A DNA stretch of 17,909 nucleotides, taken from positions 1 to 17,909 of the forward strand of contig JBOEGA010000069.1 in the NCBI GenBank assembly GCA_050633205.1. Reading direction: 5' to 3'. Below the pieces are notes generated by a model. The model worked only from the letters and a program-made list of their open reading frames with translations, was not told where the DNA came from and ran no database searches. The stretch is from CBDHHC01 sp050633205. Its GTDB lineage: Bacteria; Pseudomonadota; Alphaproteobacteria; Rhizobiales; CBDHHC01. Positions 1-6,701 of the stretch are shown in pieces. Both the position numbers and the translations under genes were made by a program. Positions within the stretch are counted from its first letter, which is position 1. Each line of letters opens with the position of its first letter.

Positions 1-80
1 AGCGTATCTGGCGTGAAGAAGGTCTTCGTGTTCCCAAGAGACAAAAGAAGAGAAAGCGTCTTTATCTGAATGACGGGTCG
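1..80 (+). mobile_element. IS3-family transposase (OrfB) remnant
   Basis: Read from base 3 on the plus strand, the sequence encodes an internal stretch of an IS3-type OrfB: it begins RIWREEGLRVPKRQKKRK and continues to LYLNDGS. This is the familiar segment ahead of the integrase core. In intact elements LNDGS is followed by CIRLRPE; here, from about base 78-80, the sequence switches abruptly to the shared target-gene flank, and the frame stops at 118. The rest of the element would lie left of the window. It is a dead fragment whose edge destroys the 5' half of the conserved hairpin found behind the other three target genes. The family call comes from remembered sequence similarity, not a search. 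Confidence 0.6.
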
Positions 81-202
81 GGCAGACATAAGAGCGCCCT
101 CACGGTCGCGCTTCGCTAACGCTCAACAGGTAAAGGATCAAGGGGTAAGGGCTCCGCATTCAATCGGACCTTTTCATCAGACCTGCAACTATCGTGCCTG
201 GC
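78..202 (-). repeat. Conserved 3' flank of DGR target A, hairpin broken
   Basis: About 123 bp from the GGGCAG half-site (80-85) to the VR edge. It is nearly identical to the flanks at 3690-3820, 6571-6701 and 9068-9199. The other three flanks end in CTGCCC-GAA-GGGCAG (minus strand). Here only one arm (GGGCAG on plus, CTGCCC on minus) remains, because IS3-derived sequence replaces the partner arm. An inner pair, GAGCG/CGCTC, is kept in all four copies. Confidence 0.85.
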
Positions 203-1922
203 TGGACGCGAGCGCCCTGGCGACACGAAACCCATACCCGCCGTTGCGGTTGACTCGGCTGTCCCCGTAGCGGTTACGTGCGCGCAGATACTGAGGATAG
301 TTGAGCCAAGAGCCCCCGCGCAAAACGCGCCTGATCTCGTCTTCATCTCCTCCTTTGAGCCTTGCTGACCCGTCAGTGGGCGCTCCTTCATAGCCATTGT
401 GCCAGACATCCTCGCACCATTCCCACACATTGCCATGCATATCAAACAGGCCAAATATATTTGATTTTTTTTGGCCAACCGGATGTGTTTGCTCACCCGC
501 ATTTTCATCGGACCAACCATAGTCATTCAGTTGTTTTTCGTCATCACCAAAACAGAATTCAGCGTCAGATCCCGAACGACAGCTATATTCCCACTCCGCT
601 TCCGACAACAGACGGTAGGTTTCTCCAGTAATTTTGGACAACCAACGCACATAATCCTGTGCATCGTCCCAGGAAACATTGATAACAGGACGGCTTTCCC
701 TGCCCCAACCTTCATCACCCGGATTGTAACTGGTGCCGCTATTGGCCAGACACTGATCCCAATCATAAAACGTCACAGGCATTCGCCCAACAGCAAAGCG
801 ATAGGCCAAACAAACAGTACGCTGCGGGTCTTCTCTATAATCCTCACGATTGTATTTGTGATCAGCCGGCGATCCCATTAAAAAGCCTTCCTCACAGGAC
901 GGAATAACAACCATTTCTGGCGTATACTCCGCATCGCGAAACACTGTGCCATGAGGAAGTTTTTCAGCATGTTTGCCAAGAATAAGCTGACATTTGAGAA
1001 TGATATCTCTGAAGATATCACGATCCAACGCGTCAAGCCGCTGCCGGATCGCATCAATCTTCGTCAGATTTAGCGGGTCAAGGCCAAGCTCGATCTTCAA
1101 TTTCATAAGGATCTTTCGAGCCTGTGTCTGGATCTCCCTGTCAGGGATACGATCAAGCTTATTTTTACGATCCTCGATCTCAAGTTCCAGCTCTCGGATT
1201 AACTGCTGATGTTTGACTTCGATGTACGGCGTCCCGTTCCGGACCAGACCGTCATAAGGGTTATAGAAACTCTCAACCTTCTGCTTAAATCCACGCAGCT
1301 TGTCTCTTAAATCATTGAGAGAAACAAGACTGCCAATACTATTCAGCTCGCGCCTTGCTGCTTCCTGCGCCAAGCAGTCAAACTGGCGTATCACATCACA
1401 AAAGTCATCAAGATCAAAACTCTCCCGCCCCAGAATTTCAAAATAATCAAATATCTCGACTGCCGTTTCAACAAAACGCTGCTCGCTGTTGGTTCGTTTA
1501 CCGAGCTCCTCAACAAAATGTCGTGCAACCCCAATATGCTGCAATACACATGTCAGATCTTCTCTCCCTTTGCTGTCCTCCTGCGTATATTCGGGCTCTA
1601 CATAAGACGTTTTTTGGGGAGTGTGGATTTGGGCTGTCTTAAAAAACTCAAATTTCTCGTCAAAACGATCCAGATCAATATCGACACCCAGTGACTGCAG
1701 CCCTATTACAATTTTCTTGATTGTATCCTGGCGAGGTCTTTTAACACGGCCGGCTTCGATATCCTGCACAGTGGTCAGACTAATGTCACAAGCCTCCGCA
1801 AACTCCTCCTGAGTGCACTCCGTTTGGCGTCTGTAATACAAAACAGCTCGGGAAAAAGCTGTTTCCGGGTTATTCCGGGTTGCCGTATCCGGGTTTTTGG
1901 AGGCTTTCGCGGGAGGCGTCAT
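189..1922 (-). CDS. DGR target A: XRE HTH plus FGE-sulfatase-like variable protein
   Basis: 577 aa. Residues ~25-80 form an XRE/Cro-type helix-turn-helix (CTQEEFAEACDISLTTVQDI). Residues ~90-330 are a charged, largely helical linker with no recognised family. Residues ~330-572 are a formylglycine-generating-enzyme-like domain with a C-type lectin fold (landmarks MVVIPSC, WGRESRPVINVSWDDA, LLSEAEWEYSCR, GLFDMHGNVWEWCED, RVLRGGSW). The copper-binding cysteines of true FGE are absent from the RGGSW segment, so a ligand-binding rather than catalytic role is likely. The variable codons fall between GGSW and GFRVAR, the usual DGR display surface. It is paralogous along its full length to the proteins at 6697-8403 and 9174-10901. 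No clear Shine-Dalgarno precedes the ATG. The first 20 residues hold a repeated NP motif. An intracellular diversified sensor or regulator is inferred. Confidence 0.92.
   Translation of the reverse strand: MTPPAKASKNPDTATRNNPETAFSRAVLYYRRQTECTQEEFAEACDISLTTVQDIEAGRVKRPRQDTIKKIVIGLQSLGVDIDLDRFDEKFEFFKTAQIHTPQKTSYVEPEYTQEDSKGREDLTCVLQHIGVARHFVEELGKRTNSEQRFVETAVEIFDYFEILGRESFDLDDFCDVIRQFDCLAQEAARRELNSIGSLVSLNDLRDKLRGFKQKVESFYNPYDGLVRNGTPYIEVKHQQLIRELELEIEDRKNKLDRIPDREIQTQARKILMKLKIELGLDPLNLTKIDAIRQRLDALDRDIFRDIILKCQLILGKHAEKLPHGTVFRDAEYTPEMVVIPSCEEGFLMGSPADHKYNREDYREDPQRTVCLAYRFAVGRMPVTFYDWDQCLANSGTSYNPGDEGWGRESRPVINVSWDDAQDYVRWLSKITGETYRLLSEAEWEYSCRSGSDAEFCFGDDEKQLNDYGWSDENAGEQTHPVGQKKSNIFGLFDMHGNVWEWCEDVWHNGYEGAPTDGSARLKGGDEDEIRRVLRGGSWLNYPQYLRARNRYGDSRVNRNGGYGFRVARALASSQAR
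203..329 (-). repeat. DGR variable region, target A
   Basis: This is a 127-bp block running, on the coding strand, from CGCGTTTTGCGCGGGGGC to GTCGCCAGGGCGCTCGCGTC, and it is exactly as long as the three other VRs. Variable codons, in order: ctc, aac, tat, tat, aac, tac, ggg, gac, agc, gtc, aac, aac, ggc. Against the other copies the third base of each stays fixed (C, or T at two codons, G at the RGG codon) while bases one and two vary. That is what adenine mutagenesis of AAC/AAT template codons gives. Confidence 0.88.
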
Positions 1923-1982
1923 TTCAAAAAATATTCCAATATCAAATCATTAAAGTTCAATCAAAACAAAAGGGGTTGAGAT

Positions 1983-2189
1983 ATGAAAACACTAATCACT
2001 TTTACAATACTCGCTCTCGGTTCTGCTGCTCTGTTTGGTCTCTATATCAGCGACCTCACCGCACCAGAAAAACAGTTTCATTCCTGTGTTCGATATAATG
2101 AGACACAGGATCATGATCGGATCATCTGCCTGATCGCCAAGACCGTTCGCAAAAAAGCCTCCCCCGAAAACCTCCCTCAAGTCAAGTAA
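1983..2189 (+). CDS. Small membrane-anchored or exported protein
   Basis: 68 aa, divergent from target A with 60 bp between the starts. Residues ~3-23 are hydrophobic (a signal anchor or signal peptide), followed by a short polar tail with two cysteines (SCVRYNE and RIICLIAK) and a basic end. AGGGG lies about 6 bases before the ATG, and a good terminator follows at 2224-2254, so I take it as a real gene. No family is recognised. Two other small exported proteins sit beside DGR targets (6136-6507 and 8527-8916), but this one does not share their conserved core. Confidence 0.55.
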   Translation: MKTLITFTILALGSAALFGLYISDLTAPEKQFHSCVRYNETQDHDRIICLIAKTVRKKASPENLPQVK

Positions 2190-2223
2190 AGACCAGAGCT
2201 TAATGCACAGGGACTTTTCCTCT

Positions 2224-2260
2224 CAGCCTGCTTTCGCAAAGTCAGAGCAGGCTGTTCTTT
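2224..2260. terminator. Probable terminator between convergent genes
   Basis: A 9-bp perfect stem CAGCCTGCT / AGCAGGCTG (2224-2232 with 2246-2254) with a 13-nt loop, followed on the plus strand by a T-rich run. It lies between the end of the small plus-strand gene (2189) and the 3' end of the reverse transcriptase gene (2259), so it could serve both. Confidence 0.65.
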
Positions 2261-3320
2261 ATTCTATAACTCTATTGTCCAAACCAAACACCGCTTCCCG
2301 CAACCGCCAGGTATCCGCATTCTCCGCATGAGCCACCCAGGCCTGCACCCGCCGTTCAACCTCCTCCTGTGCAACAGTTCCAGCTCTTAATCTGTCCCGC
2401 ATGCCCCGCAGCCTGTTCCTGAACCGCCTGACATTGTCTTCTGGCAGACGTCGCATATTACCTGGATAAAGCTCAAATCCAAGAAACGTTGCCGGGACGT
2501 CTGTTGACTGGATATATGTTTTTTTGGAATGCAGTTTCAAACGTCTCCCCTGCAAATGCACCGTGATCCGCTGTTTCCAGTTTTCAAGCTGATCAGGGGC
2601 ATCACCAAACAACGCAAAATCATCGACATACCTCACATAAGGAGCCTGCAGACCTTCCGTTGCAAAATGATCGAACCTGTCGAGATAAAGGTTTGCAAAG
2701 AACTGGCTGGTCAGATTGCCTATTGGCAAACCACGGTGTCGCTTCTGAGGAGAGAACAGATCGTCGCCAGGAAAATACAGATTGACGGGCTCCTGTCTGT
2801 TAGACCGCTCTACAATCAGATCGAGTAGCCAGAGAGTGTCTTTACAGGCAATACGGCGTCGGAACAGGCTTTTGAGAATCTCATGGTCAATAGCAGGAAA
2901 GTACCGAAAAATATCGCAACGCAAAACATATTTATATCTATTGCGGTAGCGCTCATAGGCGTCTATAGCCCGGTGAGTCCCTTTGCCTTTGCGGTTGGCA
3001 AAACTGTTGCTGATAAAGCTTTGTTCAAAAATAGGCTCGACAACCGAGCATAAAGCATGGTGCAGTACCCTGTCCCGAAACGGTGCTGCAGAAACCATGC
3101 GTTTCTTAGGATCATGGATCAGGATGGTAACATAGTTACCAGGGCGATAAGTTCTTGCGTTCAGTTCACGCTCAAGTCTGACCAGTTCCTTTTCAAGATT
3201 TGCAAAAAATGCAGCAGCCCCGGGCTTTTTGCGCTTGCCCTTGACAGCTTTCCTGGCCGCCCGGCGCAAGGCTCGAAAATTCGCAATCTGTCCAAACAGA
3301 TCATGATGACGTTTTGGCAT
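2259..3320 (-). CDS. DGR reverse transcriptase
   Basis: 353 aa from the ATG at 3320 (MPKRHHDLFGQI). The open frame extends upstream to 3386, but MPKRHHDLF matches the usual start of DGR reverse transcriptases, and this start overlaps avd by only 20 bp. The RT fingers and palm are present: motif A CDIFRYFPAID with the first catalytic Asp at ~136, GLPIGNLTSQFFANLYLDRF (~197-216) and the catalytic YVDD box (~231-234) followed by FALFGD. The (I)GxxxSQ form in place of QGxxxSP is diagnostic of DGR enzymes, which make adenine-mutated cDNA of a template repeat RNA. There is no maturase or endonuclease domain, as expected. It is probably translationally coupled to avd. Its template repeat was not found in this window. 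Confidence 0.95.
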   Translation of the reverse strand: MPKRHHDLFGQIANFRALRRAARKAVKGKRKKPGAAAFFANLEKELVRLERELNARTYRPGNYVTILIHDPKKRMVSAAPFRDRVLHHALCSVVEPIFEQSFISNSFANRKGKGTHRAIDAYERYRNRYKYVLRCDIFRYFPAIDHEILKSLFRRRIACKDTLWLLDLIVERSNRQEPVNLYFPGDDLFSPQKRHRGLPIGNLTSQFFANLYLDRFDHFATEGLQAPYVRYVDDFALFGDAPDQLENWKQRITVHLQGRRLKLHSKKTYIQSTDVPATFLGFELYPGNMRRLPEDNVRRFRNRLRGMRDRLRAGTVAQEEVERRVQAWVAHAENADTWRLREAVFGLDNRVIE

Positions 3321-3663
3321 TCTCGGCCTTCTGCCAGCCACCGATAAGACGACCAATTTCATCAAGGCTGCGGGCTGCATGTTCATAACGGCGTTCGTCC
3401 AGCAGCTTCAGGTCGACGGTCAAACGAAACAGAAAGCGTAGCTTTTCTATGCCAAGATTGGCGTTCGCAAGATGCTCTCTTCTGGCCCGTGAATAGGTGG
3501 CCGCAATCAGCTCCTCAAGCACATCTGTCGCTGTTGACTGGATACGGTCGCCGAGCAGATATTTCTGGCTTTTGGGAAAACTCTCAACCGCAGGCACGAG
3601 CCAGAGAAGAAACTGATAATGCGCCTCAAGCGCCGGACCCGTTCTGCGAGCTGACTGGGACAT
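3301..3663 (-). CDS. avd: DGR accessory variability determinant (Avd)
   Basis: 120 aa, all-helical four-helix-bundle protein of the Avd family. Recognisable landmarks are HYQFLLWLVPAVESFPKSQK, LLGDRIQ, NLGIEKLRFLFRL and the terminal YEHAARSLDEIGRLIGGW. Avd is a basic pentameric partner that binds the reverse transcriptase and template RNA and is needed for mutagenic cDNA synthesis. The ATG at 3663 is chosen over one at 3678 because a strong GGAG sits 5-6 bases before it. Its end overlaps the RT start (NAKTSS stop against MPKRHH). It lies directly behind the conserved flank of target B, giving the order target-avd-RT typical of core DGR cassettes. Confidence 0.93.
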   Translation of the reverse strand: MSQSARRTGPALEAHYQFLLWLVPAVESFPKSQKYLLGDRIQSTATDVLEELIAATYSRARREHLANANLGIEKLRFLFRLTVDLKLLDERRYEHAARSLDEIGRLIGGWQKAENAKTSS

Positions 3664-3689
3664 ATTTTCTCCTTTCATTTATATAGCGA

Positions 3690-3820
3690 CTGCCCTTCGG
3701 GCAGACATAAGAGCGCCCTCTCGGTCGCGCCTCGCTAACGCTCAGCAGGTAAAGCACCAAGGGGTAAGAGCTCCGAACGCCATCGCACCTTTTCGTCAAA
3801 CCTGCAACGATATACCTAGC
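3690..3820 (-). repeat. Conserved 3' flank of DGR target B with GAA-loop hairpin
   Basis: 131 bp between the target B VR and avd. It ends in CTGCCC-GAA-GGGCAG (coding strand; 3690-3704), a 6-bp stem with a GAA triloop about 115 bp past the VR. Hairpins or cruciforms downstream of VRs assist target recognition in characterised DGRs, so this is a candidate target-site element. The stem is perfect and conserved in three of the four copies. Confidence 0.8.
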
Positions 3821-4895
3821 TGGACGCGAGCGCCCTGGCGACACGAAACCCGACACCGTAGTTACGGTTGACACGGTCGAACCTGTCGCGGTCACGCGCG
3901 CGCAGAAACTGTGGATTGACGTCCCAGGAGCCCCCGCGCAAAACGCGACCGCGCCCGTTATTATCTTCTACCCTTGCCGAACCATCTGATGGCGCTCCAA
4001 TATAATTTTTGTGCCAGTCATCCTCGCACCACTCCCAGACATTACCATGCATATCGTACAAACCAAACGGGTTCGGATCAAATGATCCGACTGAAACTGT
4101 ATGTTTTGCACTCCCATAGTCTCCTTCTGAATATTGAGCCTGCTTCTGATTGATCCCATCCCCGAAACTATATTCTGTAGCTGTACCGGCCCGGCAGGCA
4201 TATTCCCATTCTGCTTCAGAGAGCAGACGATATGCTTTTCCTGTCATCTCTGACAACCATTGAACATAACCCTTCGCATCATCCCAGGACACATTAATCA
4301 CTGGTCTTCTCTCTCGCCCCCAACCTTGATCATCAGGCTTGTAGGCCTTCGGGTTTCTGGATATATAAAAGTCCCACTCCTCAAACATAACAGCAAAACG
4401 ACCAACCGCAAGGCAATAGTCGATGGTAACTTCGTGCTGGGGGCGTTCACTGTCTCTGCCTTCGGCTGAACCCATCAAAAATTGATCCGAGGGGATAACG
4501 ACAAGTTCCGGGGCGAAGGGCGCGTCTCGGAAGACATTTGAAACCCTAAGATGGTCAGCATCAACAGTCCTGTCAGATCGCTTCCACGTATTTTGATACT
4601 CTCTCCAGTCTCTAGCTTTTTTGAGATCTGATCCAGTAAGGTTCGCCGCATCAAATCTGGCACCATTGATCCGGCTGTTGTCAAAGTTACATTTGGCGAG
4701 GTTAGCTCCTGTTAAATCAATACCATGGAGATCCTCCCCCGAAAAATCAACGCCTGCAAAATTGCAGTAGCGAAAATCTTCTGACGGATCGAGATGAGCG
4801 ACTTTAATAAGGTCTTTAAAGGTGATCCTGGCAGGTGCCTGCCTTACAGCTTGAATATGCTGTTCAATTTCTTGCTTTAATTGATCGGAAGTCAT
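3816..4895 (-). CDS. DGR target B: pentapeptide-repeat plus FGE-sulfatase-like variable protein
   Basis: 359 aa. After ~40 residues of helical N-terminus come pentapeptide repeats at ~41-94 (for example CNFAGVDFSGEDLHGIDL and LTGANLAKCNF), a right-handed beta-helix module usually used for protein contacts. Residues ~125-355 are the same FGE-like lectin-fold domain as in the other targets (LVVIPSDQFLMGS, WGRERRPVINVSWDDA, LLSEAEWEYACRAG, GLYDMHGNVWEWCEDDWH, RVLRGGSW to GFRVARALASS). It has no HTH of its own. Its start lies 2 bp after the stop of the upstream 344-aa gene, with GGAGGGG before the ATG, so the two are almost certainly co-translated and may act as a split counterpart of the HTH-fused targets. 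As the target next to avd and RT, it is the likely ancestral one. Confidence 0.93.
   Translation of the reverse strand: MTSDQLKQEIEQHIQAVRQAPARITFKDLIKVAHLDPSEDFRYCNFAGVDFSGEDLHGIDLTGANLAKCNFDNSRINGARFDAANLTGSDLKKARDWREYQNTWKRSDRTVDADHLRVSNVFRDAPFAPELVVIPSDQFLMGSAEGRDSERPQHEVTIDYCLAVGRFAVMFEEWDFYISRNPKAYKPDDQGWGRERRPVINVSWDDAKGYVQWLSEMTGKAYRLLSEAEWEYACRAGTATEYSFGDGINQKQAQYSEGDYGSAKHTVSVGSFDPNPFGLYDMHGNVWEWCEDDWHKNYIGAPSDGSARVEDNNGRGRVLRGGSWDVNPQFLRARDRDRFDRVNRNYGVGFRVARALASS
3821..3947 (-). repeat. DGR variable region, target B
   Basis: 127 bp, colinear without gaps with the three other VRs. Variable codons in order: gac, gtc, aat, ttt, gac, gac, agg, ttc, gac, gtc, aac, aac, tac. The silent third bases of nearby CCN and CGN codons also vary between copies, as expected if the template has CCA and CGA there. 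Confidence 0.88.
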
Positions 4896-4897
4896 CT

Positions 4898-5932
4898 TTA
4901 TGTCCCCTCCGATTTCTTTGCAATAACATGTAACCTTTGTGTGCCAAGCGTAACCCAGCCACCTTCAGCAGGTTTCAAGCCAGCGCCTTTCTTTTCAAGT
5001 ATTTCAATCAGTCTTTGACGCAACGGATCTTCCTCGATATCACCATCACGATCTTTGTGATCAATCGTTGTTTCCCAGAGATCCGTCTGCAACCTGGCTG
5101 TTATCGTACTGCCTTCTGAGGCATTGGCGAGCTCACATAACGGCTTGTCGCCAGTAACAAGAGAAGAAAGAAAACCATCCTTGACGGAAAATCGCCAGAT
5201 GGGTTCCCATTTACTTCCACCCAGTTCTATCTCAACATTGTCCAGGGTCAGTTTATCGTCTTTATCACGACCCAACCGTATTGGTGCAGTCATGCTGGAT
5301 TTGAGCTTGTCAAACTTCAACCTGACCATCTGCAACCCGATTTTCGCCACAGGACTAAGATTAACCCTGTTAAATCTGTTCTCCATAAAGATCTGTAAAG
5401 TCTGACCTGGCCCTGCGTCCTGCCCCGTCCCATCAAGTGACAGGGAAGCAAAATCCGTCTCACAATTTTCAGGGGGCTCAGCTTCAATCAACAGGAAAAA
5501 ATCTGTTGAGCCTGCATAATATGTTTCTCTGGTCAAAACATCCTGGAGGTGTAATTTGAACTTTTCAACACGATCCTCACGATCATTATATAATGTCTTG
5601 TTATCAATCCCGGTGCCTGCCCAGGGTGCTTGTCTCAAATTAAATTTGCCAATATCAGCGAGTTTCTGCTGCAACTCAATTTTGATTTTCCCAAACTTTA
5701 ATAAACGATTTTGCGTGTCGTAGCTTTCGCTGGCAATTCCTGATTTCCAACAGCTTTTCAGGTTCTGATAATCAATTTCAAATTTATTGGCAAAGTCCGT
5801 TATCGTTTTGCTCTGAATAATGTCCAAATCGTATAGCCGCTCGATAATAGCTTCGACCTTTTCTTTCAAATCCAGTATATAGTCCGAGTTCCCCACATCC
5901 GCCTCCATCGGATTAACCGCTGCCAGATTCAT
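4898..5932 (-). CDS. Uncharacterised protein, operon partner of DGR target B
   Basis: 344 aa, no family recognised. Residues ~20-70 (SKTITDFANKFEIDYQNLKS) could form a helix-turn-helix-like segment, which would parallel the HTH of the other three targets. The centre (~85-240) alternates charged and beta-like stretches (TDFFLLIEAEPPEN, LQIFMENRFNRVNLSP). The C-terminus (~300-344) includes RQRLIEILEKKGAGL and ends WVTLGTQRLHVIAKKSEGT. There is no signal peptide or membrane segment, so it is probably cytosolic. Its stop is 2 bp before the target B start. The ATG at 5932 has only a weak Shine-Dalgarno; a second ATG at 5908 is possible. A G-tract cluster lies just upstream on the same strand. Co-function with target B is inferred from the tight coupling. 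Confidence 0.8.
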   Translation of the reverse strand: MNLAAVNPMEADVGNSDYILDLKEKVEAIIERLYDLDIIQSKTITDFANKFEIDYQNLKSCWKSGIASESYDTQNRLLKFGKIKIELQQKLADIGKFNLRQAPWAGTGIDNKTLYNDREDRVEKFKLHLQDVLTRETYYAGSTDFFLLIEAEPPENCETDFASLSLDGTGQDAGPGQTLQIFMENRFNRVNLSPVAKIGLQMVRLKFDKLKSSMTAPIRLGRDKDDKLTLDNVEIELGGSKWEPIWRFSVKDGFLSSLVTGDKPLCELANASEGSTITARLQTDLWETTIDHKDRDGDIEEDPLRQRLIEILEKKGAGLKPAEGGWVTLGTQRLHVIAKKSEGT

Positions 5933-5960
5933 GATGGCAGCTCAGCACGTCTGCTTCAAT

Positions 5961-6018
5961 CCCCTAATTTCCCCCTGTTTGCCCCCCCGTCTTCCCCTTT
6001 ATTGCCTCAACCTCCCCC
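5961..6018 (-). promoter_or_regulatory. Putative G-quadruplex tract upstream of the target B operon
   Basis: On the coding strand there are five runs of four or more guanines: G5 (6018-6014), G4 (5997-5994), G7 (5988-5982), G5 (5975-5971) and G4 (5964-5961). The last four are separated by loops of 5, 6 and 6 nt, which meets the usual quadruplex rule. It begins about 29 bases before the start of the 344-aa gene, in the probable leader or promoter. Confidence 0.6.
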
Positions 6019-6073
6019 TGGTGCTCTCACACTCAAGGAAAAAAAGGAATATACGGGGTCAGATTTCCCTTAG

Positions 6074-6127
6074 CCAGTCAGCCATTTTGATCAAACCCGA
6101 AAGAAAATGACGGTTACAACTGACTGG
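6074..6127 (+). promoter_or_regulatory. Inverted repeat ahead of a small exported-protein gene
   Basis: CCAGTCAG (6074-6081) and CTGACTGG (6120-6127) form a perfect 8-bp inverted repeat 38 nt apart. The second arm runs into the GGAGG ribosome binding site of the gene at 6136, so pairing in the mRNA could mask translation, or the arms could be a protein-binding site. The arms are short, so chance is not excluded. Confidence 0.3.
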
Positions 6128-6135
6128 AGGTCGAA

Positions 6136-6507
6136 ATGACAAAGCCACTCATCGCAATGCTGATTGCGCTTACCCTTAATAGCTATATGATCCAAGCTGC
6201 CACAGCCCAGGACAAACACCACCCTTCTGTCCCCAAGCCACCAAGACTCGTGGAAAGCGGCATAGTAAAACATCCCTGCAGCCTCTATTGCCGCTTGCAG
6301 AACCTCCTGAAACTGCTGCAGGACATTGAAATCACGATCGACATCCACCTGGACTTCCGTTTCTATCTTGAGATCACCCCCGGAGACAAAGTTAGACTGG
6401 AGGAAAAACTGAGCGAGCTGGAACGAGACCTCACAAAAACTGGCAAAATTCCTGTTGTTCTAAAACAGGAATTGGCTGACCTGCGAAGAATGATCAAAAA
6501 TTCCTGA
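6136..6507 (+). CDS. Small exported protein, paralogue of the one at 8527-8916
   Basis: 123 aa with a signal peptide (MTKPLIAMLIALTLNS to ATAQ, cleavage likely after Ala-Thr-Ala or nearby). A proline-rich spacer (HHPSVPKPPRL) follows, then two cysteines (HPCSLYCRLQ) and an amphipathic helical core (LLKLLQDIEITIDIHLDFRF, then VRLEEKLSELERDL) ending with a basic tail. GGAGG stands 6 bases before the ATG. The core aligns with the protein at 8527-8916: YCR(L/I)Q, LLKLL, IEI, LD(F/I)RF, LEE(K/R)LS, GK, K.E and a final basic helix. No known family is recognised. It is probably periplasmic or secreted, and is the only member on the plus strand, convergent with target C. Confidence 0.8.
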   Translation: MTKPLIAMLIALTLNSYMIQAATAQDKHHPSVPKPPRLVESGIVKHPCSLYCRLQNLLKLLQDIEITIDIHLDFRFYLEITPGDKVRLEEKLSELERDLTKTGKIPVVLKQELADLRRMIKNS

Positions 6508-6510
6508 ATC

Positions 6511-6555
6511 TGAAAGGGCATAACAGATTCCAATAAAATCCGTTGTGCCCTTTCA
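6511..6555. terminator. Hairpin between convergent genes, possible terminator
   Basis: A 10-bp perfect stem TGAAAGGGCA / TGCCCTTTCA (6511-6520 with 6546-6555) with a 25-nt loop, starting 4 bases after the stop at 6507. There is no long T run, so factor-independent termination is uncertain. Confidence 0.4.
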
Positions 6556-6570
6556 TGGATTCCATAGCAA

Positions 6571-6701
6571 CTGCCCTTCGGGCAGACATAAGAGCGCCCT
6601 GACGGTCGCACTTCGCTAACGCTCAGCAGGTAAAGGACCAAGGGGTAAGGGCTCCGCACTCAAACGCACCTTTTCGTCAAACCTGCAACACTGTGCCTAG
6701 C
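6571..6701 (-). repeat. Conserved 3' flank of DGR target C with GAA-loop hairpin
   Basis: 131 bp with the intact hairpin CTGCCC-GAA-GGGCAG at 6571-6585 on the coding strand. It is nearly identical to the flanks of targets A, B and D, although target C differs from B completely upstream of the shared domain. Confidence 0.8.

Noticed and set aside
116..526. Alternative frame overlapping the target A FGE domain and flank, with similar frames at targets B, C and D
   Set aside because: They are shadows of the conserved target-gene DNA in another frame; the FGE-domain frame carries the family motifs.
1860..1920. Three TCCGGGT repeats at the 5' end of target A, possible G-quadruplex
   Set aside because: Loops of 11 and 17 nt exceed the normal range, and the repeats encode the NPDT/NPET motif, so this is more simply a coding repeat.
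6050..6072. GGGGTCAGATTTCCCT phrase resembling sequences near REP-type elements
   Set aside because: It occurs once, without a partner hairpin or transposase nearby; too short to call.
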